Shown here: positions 53,277 through 62,546 of the stretch, one piece after another
Position numbering within the stretch: the stretch's first letter is position 1
Layout: every line of letters starts with the position of its first letter
Source: Poriferisodalis sp965231925
GTDB lineage: Bacteria > Actinomycetota > Acidimicrobiia > Acidimicrobiales > Poriferisodalaceae
Direction of reading: 5' to 3'
DNA: 64,000 nt
NCBI GenBank assembly: GCA_965231925.1
Contig: OZ246894.1
Location: 186,001 to 250,000, forward strand
Position numbers and translations under genes: made by a program
The notes under the pieces: model-generated
Seen by the model: the letters and a program-made list of their open reading frames with translations, nothing else
What the model was told of the DNA's origin: nothing
Database searches by the model: none

Positions 53277-54230
53277 ATGGCTGATTTTCGCTCCCGTCCC
53301 GCCGGAAGAGGTCGCAGCCGGGCACTCAGCCGAACAGCTGTTGCAGTCTGCACGCTGGCGCTGCTGGCAACCGCCTGTGTCGACATCGAGATGAACTTGG
53401 TCGTGCGAGACGACGGATCGGGATCCATCAAAGCGACAATGAGCTTCGACAACGCCATGTTTGGCATCGCTGCACTCGGCGAAGGGGAGTCGCCTGAGGA
53501 ACTGTGTCGGCAGCTGACCAACGAGTCGGGCGCCGATGGACCCGGCATCTTCGGCCTAAGCGAGCTGGACACCATCGACGTCTCGTTCGGTGACGACGAC
53601 TGCGCGGTCAGATTTGGACGCACATGGGCTGCTGACGAGTTCGACATCGTCTTGACGGCTCTCGCCGAAGACGACGGGCCGACTGTTCGTCGCACCGACG
53701 ACGGCGGCTGGAGCTTCGAATTGGATCTGGGTCCGATCAGCGACGAACTCTCCGAGGAGCAGTTCTCCGAAGACGACGTCGCTCAGGCGACGGCGTTCGG
53801 CTTCGAATTCCCCACGCTCGCGATCTCGGTGACCCTGCCCGGTGACGCCGTCGAGCACAATGCCGACTCGGTGCGCCAATCGACGTACTCGTGGGAGATC
53901 GACTTTCTCACTGCGGACGAGCTTCCCGAGAATCTCTACGTCGAGACCGCACCCGGCGGCGGACTCGGACCCGAGGCAATCGGCGCGATCGTCGCCGGCG
54001 TCGGGCTGGCCCTCGCGGCACTTGTGACATTGCGCCGACGCCGCGAGGCCCAAGCCATCGAATCAAGCGCGAGCGATGCCGAGACCACGACGGCCAAGGC
54101 CGACGACGCGACTGAGATCACGGACGGGGCAGCGGTTCTCGACGGTGGAACCGACGCGGACGCAGCCGACGACACCCCAGATTCCGACAACGGGGAGGAT
54201 GGCACCCCGTCGCGTACGACGGACACGTAG
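53277..54230 (+). CDS. LppM-like lipoprotein with C-terminal anchor, paralogue 2
   Basis: The 317-residue precursor has a lipobox LLATAC, then the LppM-type strand VDIEMNLVVRDDGSGSIKATM. A long acidic domain follows (GPTVRRTDDGGWSFELDLGP). A C-terminal hydrophobic span (PEAIGAIVAGVGLALAALVTL) with RRRRE and an acidic Thr/Asp tail completes it. It is about half identical to 61,614-62,546, which has the same leader block. ATG 53,277 is chosen from the conserved promoter spacing and signal peptide. The tandem-like flanking of the quaternary-amine genes suggests duplication, not a known pathway link. Confidence 0.75.
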   Translation: MADFRSRPAGRGRSRALSRTAVAVCTLALLATACVDIEMNLVVRDDGSGSIKATMSFDNAMFGIAALGEGESPEELCRQLTNESGADGPGIFGLSELDTIDVSFGDDDCAVRFGRTWAADEFDIVLTALAEDDGPTVRRTDDGGWSFELDLGPISDELSEEQFSEDDVAQATAFGFEFPTLAISVTLPGDAVEHNADSVRQSTYSWEIDFLTADELPENLYVETAPGGGLGPEAIGAIVAGVGLALAALVTLRRRREAQAIESSASDAETTTAKADDATEITDGAAVLDGGTDADAADDTPDSDNGEDGTPSRTTDT

Positions 54231-54610
54231 GCACCGCGCGGGTAGATGGCCGAGGGCGTCACGGCACGCTGGGCTTGCGGCGAGTCAAGACGATTCGCCA
54301 TGGCTGCCTGCTCAAGTCCACAGGCGAGGGGCAGTACGCAGCGTCGCACCGGGTTCTCTTCCCGGCCGATTCCGGGTCACACTCGGGTCGAACCCAGCGC
54401 TCGACGAGCTGGTCGCACTCGACAGTCAAGAGCGCGCACATGTGCGCGGTTCTGGCGTTTCTCGGGCGTGCTAACGTTTTCAAAACCGTCTAAATGGCCT
54501 GTTTTTCCGGGACGACTGGGAAGGTCGGATCCGCCGCAGGCCGACTGCCCTCGCTGAGGGCCGCCGGCAGATGCCGGCGACAGACGGAGGACACAAACCG
54601 GGGGGTGCCC

Positions 54611-55693
54611 ATGTCCGAAGTATTCAAATCCGGCGAGCGAATTCGCCGGCGTCGAAAGCTCAGTAGCTGGAAGCTGCTCGTAGCGCTCATCGCAGCGCTC
54701 GGGCTGTTCGCTGCTGCCTGTACGGGCGGCGACAGCGACGATGTGGCCGAAGAGCCGGCCGCCACGACAGAGGTGATTGGAGAAGAGCCAGAGGAGATGC
54801 CGGTCGACGAGGGTCCTGACCTGGGCTCGCAGACCGCAATCACACTGGCCGCGAATCCGTGGAACGGCTCGGCGCTGAACGTGGCAGTCGCTGCGCAGCT
54901 CCTTGAGAGCGAGCTCGGGTACGAGGTCGAGATCGTGGACATCGACGAGAACGCCCAGTGGGCGGCCATCAACACCGGCGAGATCAGTGCCTCGCTCGAG
55001 GTGTGGCCGTCAGGCCACGCGCAGAACGTGATCGACTTCATCGACAATGACGGCGCCAATGTGGACAACGCCGGGCTGCTCGGCCCGGTCGGCAAGATCG
55101 GCTGGTTCACGCCGACCTACATGATCGAGCGCCATCCGGAGCTGGCGACATGGGAGGGCTTCGCCGATCCGGCGCTGGCCGGCCTGTACGCCACAGCGGA
55201 GACCGGCGACCTGGGACAGTTCCTGGGCGGCGATCCGAGCTTCGTCCAGTACGACGAGGACATCATCAACAACCTGGGCCTGCCGATGCAGGTGGTGTAT
55301 GCCGGGTCCGAGGCTGCGATCTTGGCAGCCGTGGACGCCGCGTACAGCCGGGAGGAGCCGATCTTGGTCTACCTGTGGACACCCCACTCGGCGTTCAACA
55401 GCTACGACCTCACCAACGTGCTGCTGCCTGACTACAGCGACGAGTGCTACGCCACCGCAGATGCCGGCGGAGTCGACTGCGACTATCCCGCCGACGTCCT
55501 GTTCAAGATCATCGACGCGAGCCTCGCCGACAACGCCCCCGCAGCTGATGCGTTCCTGCGGGCCATGAACTACGACAGCGCTGACCAGATCGCGATGCTT
55601 GCCGCCGTCGAAGGCGAAGGCATGTCGGTCGACGATGCCGCTGCACAGTGGATCGCAGACAACGAGGCAACCTGGAGCGCTTGGCTCGAGTAG
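54611..55693 (+). CDS. Quaternary-amine (glycine-betaine type) ABC substrate-binding lipoprotein
   Basis: The 360-residue precursor has a basic start, a hydrophobic segment and lipobox LFAAAC, then an acidic linker. The OpuAC-type domain follows: AITLAANPWNGSALNVAVAAQLLESELGYEVE, INTGEISASLEVWPSGH, GWFTPTYMIE and the hinge EPILVYLWTPHSAF. Trp/Tyr residues in such positions form the aromatic cage that binds trimethylammonium groups. It lies upstream of a choline-dehydrogenase-like gene. The transport partners are at 58,380 and 59,502. ATG 54,611 starts the signal peptide. Confidence 0.85.
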   Translation: MSEVFKSGERIRRRRKLSSWKLLVALIAALGLFAAACTGGDSDDVAEEPAATTEVIGEEPEEMPVDEGPDLGSQTAITLAANPWNGSALNVAVAAQLLESELGYEVEIVDIDENAQWAAINTGEISASLEVWPSGHAQNVIDFIDNDGANVDNAGLLGPVGKIGWFTPTYMIERHPELATWEGFADPALAGLYATAETGDLGQFLGGDPSFVQYDEDIINNLGLPMQVVYAGSEAAILAAVDAAYSREEPILVYLWTPHSAFNSYDLTNVLLPDYSDECYATADAGGVDCDYPADVLFKIIDASLADNAPAADAFLRAMNYDSADQIAMLAAVEGEGMSVDDAAAQWIADNEATWSAWLE

Positions 55694-55810
55694 CCCGTCA
55701 GCGCTCAGATTGCAGCACGACGCTGACCCGTCGGCGTCGGCCCACCAGAGGCTGAACCGCAAGGCGAGGCCGTGGCCGGCACCGGCGGGGCTCGTCCCGC
55801 ATGTCCCTAG

Positions 55811-55913
55811 AGGCTGAGCCGGCAGGCGAAGCCGTGGCCCGAGCAGCCCGTGAGCCCAATCACATGAGCATTGGGAACAGGAGCGAGAAGCGACAAGTGA
55901 CGCGACGAGAAGG
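55811..55913. repeat. Dispersed repeat R2, copy 2
   Basis: Partner of 46,535-46,637, carrying the same CCCAAT/ATTGGG hairpin. A shorter, diverged repeat of its first 35 bases lies just upstream (about 55,749-55,785). Confidence 0.85.
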
Positions 55914-55960
55914 CTCGCCCCTCGGCACGACTCCGCAGACGCTGTCTCGCAGGTGATCTG

Positions 55961-57634
55961 GTGACCGAACCCGTGTACGACTTCATCATCGTCGGCGGCG
56001 GATCGGCCGGATGCGCGCTTGCGAACCGGCTGAGCGCAGACCCCGCGAACAAGGTGCTGGTGCTCGAGGCCGGCCGTCGCGATTACCGCTGGGACGTGCT
56101 CATCCACATGCCGGCGGCGCTGGCGATGCCGATCGGCAACCGCTTCTACGACTGGCAGTACGAGACCGAGCCCGAGCCGCACATGGACGGGCGGCGGGTG
56201 TACCACGCTCGCGGCAAGGTGCTCGGCGGCTCCAGCTCCATCAACGGGATGATCTTCCAGCGGGGCAATCCGGCCGACTACGACAAATGGGCCAGCCGGC
56301 CCGGCATGGCGGCGTGGGACTACCGGCACTGCCTGCCGTATTTCAAGCGCATGGAGACGTGCCTGGCTGGCCCCGATTCCTGGCGCGGCGGCGACGGGCC
56401 GCTGGTGCTCGAGCGGGGCCCGGCCCGAAGCCCCCTGTTCGAGGCGTTCTTCGACGCCGTGCAGCAGGCCGGCTACGAGCTGACCGACGACGTCAACGGC
56501 TTTCGCCAGGAGGGCTTCGCAGCGTTCGACCGCAACATCCACCGCGGTCGGCGCCTGTCGGCCTCGCAGGCATACCTGCACCCCGTGATGGATCGCCCCA
56601 ACCTGACGCTACGCACGGGCGCGCTGATCAGCCGGGTGCTGTTCGACGGCAGCCGGGCGACCGGCGTCGCCTACCGTCAGCGGGGCCGTGAGCGTGTCGC
56701 CCGAGCAGGACACGTCATCTTGTGTGCGGGCGCCTTCGGCTCAGCGCAGCTCTTGCAGCTCTCCGGTGTCGGTTCCCCGTCGCTGCTCAGCCAGCACGGC
56801 ATCGAGGTGGTCTCGCCCCTGCCCGGCGTCGGCGAGAACCTGCAGGACCATCTCGAGGTCTACATCCAGTACGCCTCGCGGCTGCCGGTCTCGATGCAGC
56901 CCCATCTGCGGCGCTGGCGACATCCGTGGATCGGCTTGCAATGGCTGGCGCGGCGGGGGCCGGGGACGACCAATCACTTCGAGGCCGGCGGCTTCGTGCG
57001 CAGCAACACCGACGAGGCCTATCCCAACCTGATGTTCCACTTCTTGCCGCTGGCCGTGCGCTACGACGGCTCGGCGCCGGTCAGCAAGCACGGCTACCAG
57101 GTGCATGTCGGGCCGATGTACTCCGATGCCCGCGGCTGGGTGCGCATCAGGTCGACCGACCCCACAGCCAAGCCGGCGATCCGGTTCAACTACCTCTCCA
57201 CCGCCCAGGACCGGCGCGAGTGGGTCGAAACGGTGCGGGTCACGCGCCACATCATGAACCAGCCGGCCTTCGAGGCCTATAACGAACGCGAGCTGTCGCC
57301 CGGCCCTGCCGCCGAGTCCGACGACGAGATCATGGACTGGGTGGCGCGCGACGCCGAGACGGCGTTGCATCCCGCCGGCACCGCACGGCTCGGCACCGAC
57401 CACGATGCGGTCACCGATCCGGCGACGATGGGGGTGCTGGGCACGTCGGGTCTCAGCGTGGTGGACGCCTCGGTGATGCCGAACGTGACGAACGGCAACA
57501 TCTATGCGCCGGTGATGATGATCGCCGAGAAGGCTGCCGACTTGGTGCTCGGAAATGAGCCGCTCGCGCCGCTGGACGTGCCCGTTTACGGTCAGGCGTG
57601 CGGGGAGCCCCCGCCGGCCCCGCCAACCTCGTGA
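55961..57634 (+). CDS. GMC-family oxidoreductase, choline dehydrogenase-like
   Basis: The 557-residue flavoprotein starts at GTG 55,961 (MTEPVYDFIIVGGGSAGCALANRLS), a Rossmann FAD motif. GMC signatures are GKVLGGSSSINGMIFQRGN (signature 1) and CAGAFGSAQLLQLSGVG (signature 2). The C-terminal catalytic part has HPAGTARLGTDHDAVTDP and VVDASVMPNVTNGNIYAP with His and Asn. BetA-type enzymes oxidise choline to betaine aldehyde. The neighbouring binding protein and betI-like regulator support that substrate, but no betaine-aldehyde dehydrogenase is in the window. The 3' end overlaps the convergent regulator by 43 bases. Confidence 0.88.
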   Translation: MTEPVYDFIIVGGGSAGCALANRLSADPANKVLVLEAGRRDYRWDVLIHMPAALAMPIGNRFYDWQYETEPEPHMDGRRVYHARGKVLGGSSSINGMIFQRGNPADYDKWASRPGMAAWDYRHCLPYFKRMETCLAGPDSWRGGDGPLVLERGPARSPLFEAFFDAVQQAGYELTDDVNGFRQEGFAAFDRNIHRGRRLSASQAYLHPVMDRPNLTLRTGALISRVLFDGSRATGVAYRQRGRERVARAGHVILCAGAFGSAQLLQLSGVGSPSLLSQHGIEVVSPLPGVGENLQDHLEVYIQYASRLPVSMQPHLRRWRHPWIGLQWLARRGPGTTNHFEAGGFVRSNTDEAYPNLMFHFLPLAVRYDGSAPVSKHGYQVHVGPMYSDARGWVRIRSTDPTAKPAIRFNYLSTAQDRREWVETVRVTRHIMNQPAFEAYNERELSPGPAAESDDEIMDWVARDAETALHPAGTARLGTDHDAVTDPATMGVLGTSGLSVVDASVMPNVTNGNIYAPVMMIAEKAADLVLGNEPLAPLDVPVYGQACGEPPPAPPTS

Positions 57635-58314
57635 CCGGCCTCGTGACCGGATGGGTGATCGGCGTCGTGACCGGAGATCATCGTCGAGACCAGGTCGAGC
57701 ACCTCGTGGCGCTCGGCCTTAGTCGGGGGTGCGAGGCCGAACAGGTCGATGAGCCAGAGCCCGTCGCCCACGATGCGTGCGAGCAGGCCGGTGGTCTCGG
57801 CCAGCTTGTCGCGGTGCATGAGGCGCGCCTGCCAGCGCTCGAACGTCGCCCGGGTATTCGCGAGCAGTTCGTCGTCGAGCGCCGCAGCCGCGAGGATCGA
57901 CGCCGACGTGTCGTCGGCTGCCTTGTAGGGCTCACGCACGTAGTCGAGGTAGGCGAGCGCGAACGTGCCGCGGGACGCGGGATCGGCGGCGCGAAAGCGC
58001 GCTTCGCGGATGTCCAGTTCGTCGTCGAGGACCGCGAGCGTCTCGTCGAGCAGGCCCTCCATCAGGGCGTCCTTCGACCCGAAGTGGTAGAGAAACCCGC
58101 CCTTGCTGACGCCCGCAGCGGTGGCGACGCGATCCAGCGTCAGGTTGGCAGCGCCATCGGTGCGGATGACCTCGATGGCCGCGGCGAGGATGCGCTCGCG
58201 GGTCTGCACGGCCCGATCCTGCACCGGGCCCGATCTCGAAGCGGTGCGGTCCGCTGCAGGCGGCGGCGCGTCACTGTCGCCGGGTGTCGCATCGAAGGCG
58301 CGAGATCGTGCCAC
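57592..58314 (-). CDS. TetR-family regulator (BetI-like)
   Basis: From GTG 58,314 the protein has 240 residues; the frame is open to 58,380. The N-terminal HTH is RERILAAAIEVIRTDGAANLTLDRVATAAGVSKGGFLYHFGSKDAL, a textbook TetR DNA-binding domain. The remainder is helical, with a His-rich end (SGHDADHPSGHEAGHE). It overlaps the GMC gene convergently and diverges from the ABC ATPase gene across a 65-base gap containing a perfect palindrome. It probably represses transport and perhaps the choline enzyme in the absence of a ligand. Confidence 0.85.
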   Translation of the reverse strand: MARSRAFDATPGDSDAPPPAADRTASRSGPVQDRAVQTRERILAAAIEVIRTDGAANLTLDRVATAAGVSKGGFLYHFGSKDALMEGLLDETLAVLDDELDIREARFRAADPASRGTFALAYLDYVREPYKAADDTSASILAAAALDDELLANTRATFERWQARLMHRDKLAETTGLLARIVGDGLWLIDLFGLAPPTKAERHEVLDLVSTMISGHDADHPSGHEAGHEVGGAGGGSPHA

Positions 58315-58343
58315 AGTCAGCACAGGGTATCGACGCGCCGAAC

Positions 58344-58359
58344 CCGTCCAGCTGGACGG
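58344..58359. promoter_or_regulatory. Palindromic operator candidate for the TetR-family regulator
   Basis: CCGTCCAGCTGGACGG is a perfect 16-base palindrome midway in the gap between the divergent regulator and ABC genes. TetR dimers bind such sites. It would control both directions. Confidence 0.6.
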
Positions 58360-58379
58360 TAACGCGGCGGGCGGAGGCA

Positions 58380-59420
58380 ATGGGGGCAGCCATGGAGCCG
58401 ATCGTCACGGTCAGCGGTCTGTGGAAGATCTTCGGCAAGAAGGTCGACGCCGCCCGTGAGCTGGCTTCGGCGGGCGCGGACCGGGGGCAGATCCAGGCCG
58501 AGACGGGCTGCTTGGTGGCGGTTCACGATGTCACCTTCGACGTGCGGGCGGGCGAGACGTTCGTGGTCATGGGCCTGTCGGGTTCAGGCAAGTCGACGCT
58601 GGTGCGCTGCGTGTCGCGCCTCATTGAGCCCACCTCCGGCGACATCGACGTGTGCGGGACCGTCTTGGCTGACGCGAGCGATGCAGCGTTGCGTGAGCTG
58701 CGCCGCAGCAAGATGGCGATGGTCTTCCAGCACTTCGGCCTGTTCCCCCACCGGCGCGTCGTCGACAACGTGGCGTACGGCCTCGAGGTGCAGGGCGTCG
58801 GGCGCGACGAGCGCCATGAGCGGGCTCGCGAGGTGCTCACCACGGTGGGGCTCGACGGCTGGGGCGATCACTACCCCCAGCAGCTCAGCGGCGGGATGCA
58901 GCAGCGCGTCGGCCTGGCGCGAGCCCTTGCGGTCGAGCCCGAGGTGCTGTTCTTCGACGAGCCGTTCTCGGCGCTCGACCCGCTCATCCGGCGCGACATG
59001 CAGGACGAGCTGGTGGCGTTGCAGCTCGAGCTGCAACGCACGATCGTGTTCATCACGCACGATTTCGCCGAGGCGCTACGGCTTGCCGACCGGATCGCCA
59101 TTATGCGAGACGGGGCCTTCACCCAGGTCGGCACGCCGCTCGAGATCCTGACTCAGCCCGCCGACGACTACGTGCGTGCGTTCACCCAGGATGCGCCGAT
59201 CGCGAAGGTGCTCCCCGCGTGCTCGTTGATGCAGCCGCTCGGCGACGTCGCCATCGACGACGGCTGGCCCCGCACAACCGAGACCGCCACGCTCGAATCT
59301 GCGCTGCCGTTCCTGCTGTCATCGGATCACCCGGTCGTGGTCTGCAACGCCGAGGGCAACCCGGCGGGCCTGCTGCACCCCGACGACGTGGCAGCGGTGC
59401 TGGAGCAGAACCTGCGATGA
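58380..59420 (+). CDS. Quaternary-amine ABC transporter ATPase (ProV/OpuAA-like)
   Basis: The 346-residue protein, from ATG 58,380 (58,392 possible), has Walker A GLSGSGKST, Q-loop VFQHFGLFPHR, the signature LSGGMQQRVGLARALA, Walker B EVLFFDEPFSALDP and H-loop THDFAEAL. LWKIFGKKVDAARELASAGADRGQI is the ProV-type N-terminal insertion before the beta strand. A C-terminal CBS-like segment (DHPVVVCNAEGNPAGLLHPDDV) ends it. It energises uptake by the permease at 59,502; its stop TGA is part of an ATGA junction. Confidence 0.93.
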   Translation: MGAAMEPIVTVSGLWKIFGKKVDAARELASAGADRGQIQAETGCLVAVHDVTFDVRAGETFVVMGLSGSGKSTLVRCVSRLIEPTSGDIDVCGTVLADASDAALRELRRSKMAMVFQHFGLFPHRRVVDNVAYGLEVQGVGRDERHERAREVLTTVGLDGWGDHYPQQLSGGMQQRVGLARALAVEPEVLFFDEPFSALDPLIRRDMQDELVALQLELQRTIVFITHDFAEALRLADRIAIMRDGAFTQVGTPLEILTQPADDYVRAFTQDAPIAKVLPACSLMQPLGDVAIDDGWPRTTETATLESALPFLLSSDHPVVVCNAEGNPAGLLHPDDVAAVLEQNLR

Positions 59421-59488
59421 GCCAGACCATGGCCGCCGCAGCACCAGCACCGCCATCAAACACAGCGCTCGAGCAGAACCTGCGATGA
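59417..59488 (+). repeat. Duplicated gene junction with a 23-codon mini-ORF
   Basis: The block GAGCAGAACCTGCGATGAGC at the end of the ATPase gene is repeated as GAGCAGAACCTGCGATGAAC at 59,472, and part again (CTGCGATGAGCCAGACC) before the permease. The first ATG (59,417) begins a frame, MSQTMAAAAPAPPSNTALEQ then NLR, which ends at 59,488. It is a duplication of the ATGA gene junction, so the permease start moved about 85 bases downstream. Confidence 0.7.
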
Positions 59489-59501
59489 ACCAGAGTCTGC
59501 G

Positions 59502-61496
59502 ATGAGCCAGACCGTCGAGGCTGGGCCGCCTGCGGGTGCAGGCTCGCCGGCAGCCCGGCGGCGGTCGCCGGTCGCCGTTGTGCTGGCAACAGCCGCAGTT
59601 GCACTCGTGATCGTCGGGTTCGCCGCCTCGGTCGGCGCCTTTCCCGAGTCGTGGAACTTCGGGCTGGCCGACCCGATCGACCGCACGCGGCGCTGGCTCA
59701 TCAACAACCAGACCTCCCACTGGCTGTACACGGTGCTGCTGAACCCGGTCACCGATCTGGCCGACGCAGGCATTCGCCAGCTCGAGACGATCCTGCGATG
59801 GTTCCCCTGGTACGTGTACCCAGTCGTCTGCGGCCTCGGTCTGTGGCGGGTGCGCGGCCGGCTGGCTGGAGCGCTCGGCTTCTGCGGCGTCGTGCTGATC
59901 GGCATGACCGATCTGTGGCAGCAGGGCTTCGCCACGCTCGCGTTGATGGCCGTGGCGGTGTTCGGCTCGCTGCTGGCGGGCATCCCCCTCGGCATCGCCG
60001 CCTGGCGCAACGACCGCGTCGCCGGCGTGCTGCGTCCCACCCTCGACGCCATGCAGACCATGCCCGGGTTCGTCTACCTCATCCCGTTCGTGCTGCTGTT
60101 CGGCATCGGGCGGGTGCCGGCCCTCATCGCCACAGTCATCTTCGCCCTGCCGCCGGTGGTGCGGCTCACCGACATCGGCCTGCGCAACGTGCCCAACCCG
60201 ATGGTGGAGGCCTCGGAGATGTTCGGCGCTACCGACCGCCAGACGCTGCGGCTGGTGCGGATCCCTGCCGCCCGTCCGGCGATCCTGGCAGGCGCCAACC
60301 AGACCACGATGCTGGCCATGAGCATGGTGGTGATCGCCGCGTTCATCGGCGCGGGCGGTCTCGGCCAGGACGTACTGCGGGCCATGCGCGACATCGACGT
60401 CGGCGAAGCCTCCGAGGCTGGCATCGCCATCGTCATCATGGCGATCATCCTAGATCGCTTCACGCGGGGCATCGCGACGCTGGGCGAGCGCGGCCGCGGC
60501 CACGGGCCGGGCAGTCATGGCGACGGCTCTGTGTCGGCCGCAGACATCGCGGCGATCCGCTGGATCGGTGCCGTCACGGCACTGGTGGCGCTCGTCGGGG
60601 GCATCGTGGGTCACCACGAGTTCCCCGAATGGCTGCAATGGCACTACGCGCCGTATGTCAACGACATCACGGCATGGGCTCGCGACAACCTCTACGACAT
60701 CGGCTCATCGGGCATCGGCACGGGGCCGCTCAGCGACTTCATCACCCTCTACCTGGTGACGCCGCTGCGGGAGCTGCTGTCGGGGGGCATTCCCTGGCCG
60801 GCCATGATCGGGCTCGGCGTGCTGGGGGGTCTGGCGGCTCGCGGCGTCACGCTCGGCATCGGCATCGGCATCGCCCTGTTCGGGATTGGGTGGCTCGGCA
60901 TGTGGGAGCTGTCGATGGACACGCTCGCCCAGACGCTGGTGGCCGTGGCGGTCACGCTGGTGATCGCGGTGCCCTTGGGAATCCAGGCCTCCCACAGCGA
61001 CCGCTTCCAGCGGTTGATGGACCCGGTGCTCGACTTCATGCAGACGATTCCCAGCTTTGTGCTGCTGGTGCCGGTGATCACGCTGTTTCACGTGGGGCGC
61101 ATTCCGGGCATCATCGCTTCGGTGGTCTACGCGCTGCCCGCTGCAGTGCACTACACCGATCTGGGGCTTCGCCGGGTGCCCGCCGAGGTGCACGAGGCCG
61201 CCACGAGCTTCGGCGCGACCCGCAGCCAGCGCCTGCGGCGGGTGGAGCTGCCGCTCGCCGCCCCCGAGCTGATGGTGGCGGTCAACCAGGTGATCATGCT
61301 GGTGCTGGCGATGGTGGTGATCGCCGGGCTGGTCGGCGGCGGCGGCCTCGGCTTGGAGACAGTGAACGCGCTGCGCCGAAGCGACGCTGTCGGCCGGGGC
61401 TTCGAGGCAGGCATTGCCATCGTCCTGCTGGCAGGGATCCTCGACCGCCTCACCCGCGGCGTTGCCGACCGCCTCCGCCCCCCCGCCGCCACCTGA
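59502..61496 (+). CDS. Fused double permease of quaternary-amine ABC transporter (ProW-type)
   Basis: The 664-residue protein carries two BPD_transp_1 domains in one chain. The first (about 125-330) has the loop MFGATDRQTLRLVRIPAARPAILAG; the second (about 440-660) has the loop SFGATRSQRLRRVELPLAAPELM. Both are the EAA-type ATPase-contact motifs. Long hydrophobic segments precede each. Most ProW-type permeases have one domain and work as dimers, so the fusion makes a built-in dimer. N-terminal residues 20-40 form an extra span. Start ATG 59,502 follows the duplicated junction. Confidence 0.92.
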   Translation: MSQTVEAGPPAGAGSPAARRRSPVAVVLATAAVALVIVGFAASVGAFPESWNFGLADPIDRTRRWLINNQTSHWLYTVLLNPVTDLADAGIRQLETILRWFPWYVYPVVCGLGLWRVRGRLAGALGFCGVVLIGMTDLWQQGFATLALMAVAVFGSLLAGIPLGIAAWRNDRVAGVLRPTLDAMQTMPGFVYLIPFVLLFGIGRVPALIATVIFALPPVVRLTDIGLRNVPNPMVEASEMFGATDRQTLRLVRIPAARPAILAGANQTTMLAMSMVVIAAFIGAGGLGQDVLRAMRDIDVGEASEAGIAIVIMAIILDRFTRGIATLGERGRGHGPGSHGDGSVSAADIAAIRWIGAVTALVALVGGIVGHHEFPEWLQWHYAPYVNDITAWARDNLYDIGSSGIGTGPLSDFITLYLVTPLRELLSGGIPWPAMIGLGVLGGLAARGVTLGIGIGIALFGIGWLGMWELSMDTLAQTLVAVAVTLVIAVPLGIQASHSDRFQRLMDPVLDFMQTIPSFVLLVPVITLFHVGRIPGIIASVVYALPAAVHYTDLGLRRVPAEVHEAATSFGATRSQRLRRVELPLAAPELMVAVNQVIMLVLAMVVIAGLVGGGGLGLETVNALRRSDAVGRGFEAGIAIVLLAGILDRLTRGVADRLRPPAAT

Positions 61497-61601
61497 GCCC
61501 ACGGCGGGCTCGCAGGGACGGTTGCGACGAAGCGTTGGCTCGGCTCCTCGGGCCACAGAATCTGGCCACGAATCGGAGGCAAGCCCTGGCTCGGAGAGGG
61601 C

Positions 61602-61607
61602 TACGGT
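61602..61607 (+). promoter_or_regulatory. -10 box (TACGGT) of LppM-like lipoprotein gene 3
   Basis: GGGCTACGGTGCC precedes the ATG at 61,614, with six bases after the box. It is identical to the block at 53,262-53,274. Confidence 0.5.
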
Positions 61608-61613
61608 GCCCTC

Positions 61614-62546
61614 ATGACCGGTACGCGCCCACGTTCTAGCCCTGCTTCAGGCCGCCGGTCGCTCATCCCGACAGCGCTGGCTGCATGTGTGCTGACTGTC
61701 TTGGTGACCGCATGTATCGAAGTCAAGATGGATTTCGTCGTGCGGGACGACGGCTCGGGTTCGGCCGAAGTGTCCATGCGCCTCGATGAGGCCGTCCTCG
61801 GGTTGGCGATGTTCGACGAGGACGGCGACCCCGAGCAGTACTGCCGTGAGCTCGCCGACGAGCCGGACGCGAGCGACCCGATGGGATTCGGCCTCGATGC
61901 CGTGGACGCGAGCACCGAAGCGGTCGTCGACAGCGGCGACTGCTTGGTCACCAGCACGGTCACATGGATCGCTGAGGATTCCGACGCCGTTCTGGATGTC
62001 CTGATGTCCGACGACGGGCCCGGCTTCCGGCGGCTCGAGGACGGCGGCTGGCGCTTTGACCTCGACACCGCACCGCTTTCCGAAGACGTCACCGACGACG
62101 AATTGTCCGAAGCGGCCGCACTCGGATTTGATGCTCCCACCCTGACCCTGTCGGTGTCGCTGCCCGGCGATGCCGTCGAGCACAACGCGGACACGGTGAG
62201 CGGCTCGACCTACACGTGGGTGTTCGACACTGCTGAAGTGCGCGATTTCCCCGACAGGATCTACCTTGAAACGGCACCAGGCGGCGGGCTGGGGCCCGAG
62301 GCAATCGGAGCGATCGTCGCCGGGATCGCGCTGGCCCTCGCAGCACTCGTGACGCTGCGCAGGCACCGCGAAGCCAAAGCCGCCGCGTCACAAGATGCCG
62401 ACCCGGATTCCGAACCGACCGGCAGCGAGGATCCCGAGACCGCAGACGAGGCCTCCGATCCAGACGAATCCGGTGGTGACGCAACCGGTGGCGGCACCGC
62501 AGACGACGGCAACGATGACTCCTCGGAGCGGTCGACGGAGACCTAG
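61614..62546 (+). CDS. LppM-like lipoprotein with C-terminal anchor, paralogue 3
   Basis: The 310-residue precursor has a signal and lipobox (VLVTAC), followed by IEVKMDFVVRDDGSGSAEVSM. A conserved middle (GPGFRRLEDGGWRFDLDTAPL), a C-terminal span (PEAIGAIVAGIALALAALVTL) and an acidic tail match 53,277-54,230 in order. The mature protein would be anchored by lipid at the N-terminus and by the C-terminal helix, with the acidic tail in the cytoplasm. Its function is unknown. It is distinct from the shorter relative at 29,041. Confidence 0.75.
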   Translation: MTGTRPRSSPASGRRSLIPTALAACVLTVLVTACIEVKMDFVVRDDGSGSAEVSMRLDEAVLGLAMFDEDGDPEQYCRELADEPDASDPMGFGLDAVDASTEAVVDSGDCLVTSTVTWIAEDSDAVLDVLMSDDGPGFRRLEDGGWRFDLDTAPLSEDVTDDELSEAAALGFDAPTLTLSVSLPGDAVEHNADTVSGSTYTWVFDTAEVRDFPDRIYLETAPGGGLGPEAIGAIVAGIALALAALVTLRRHREAKAAASQDADPDSEPTGSEDPETADEASDPDESGGDATGGGTADDGNDDSSERSTET

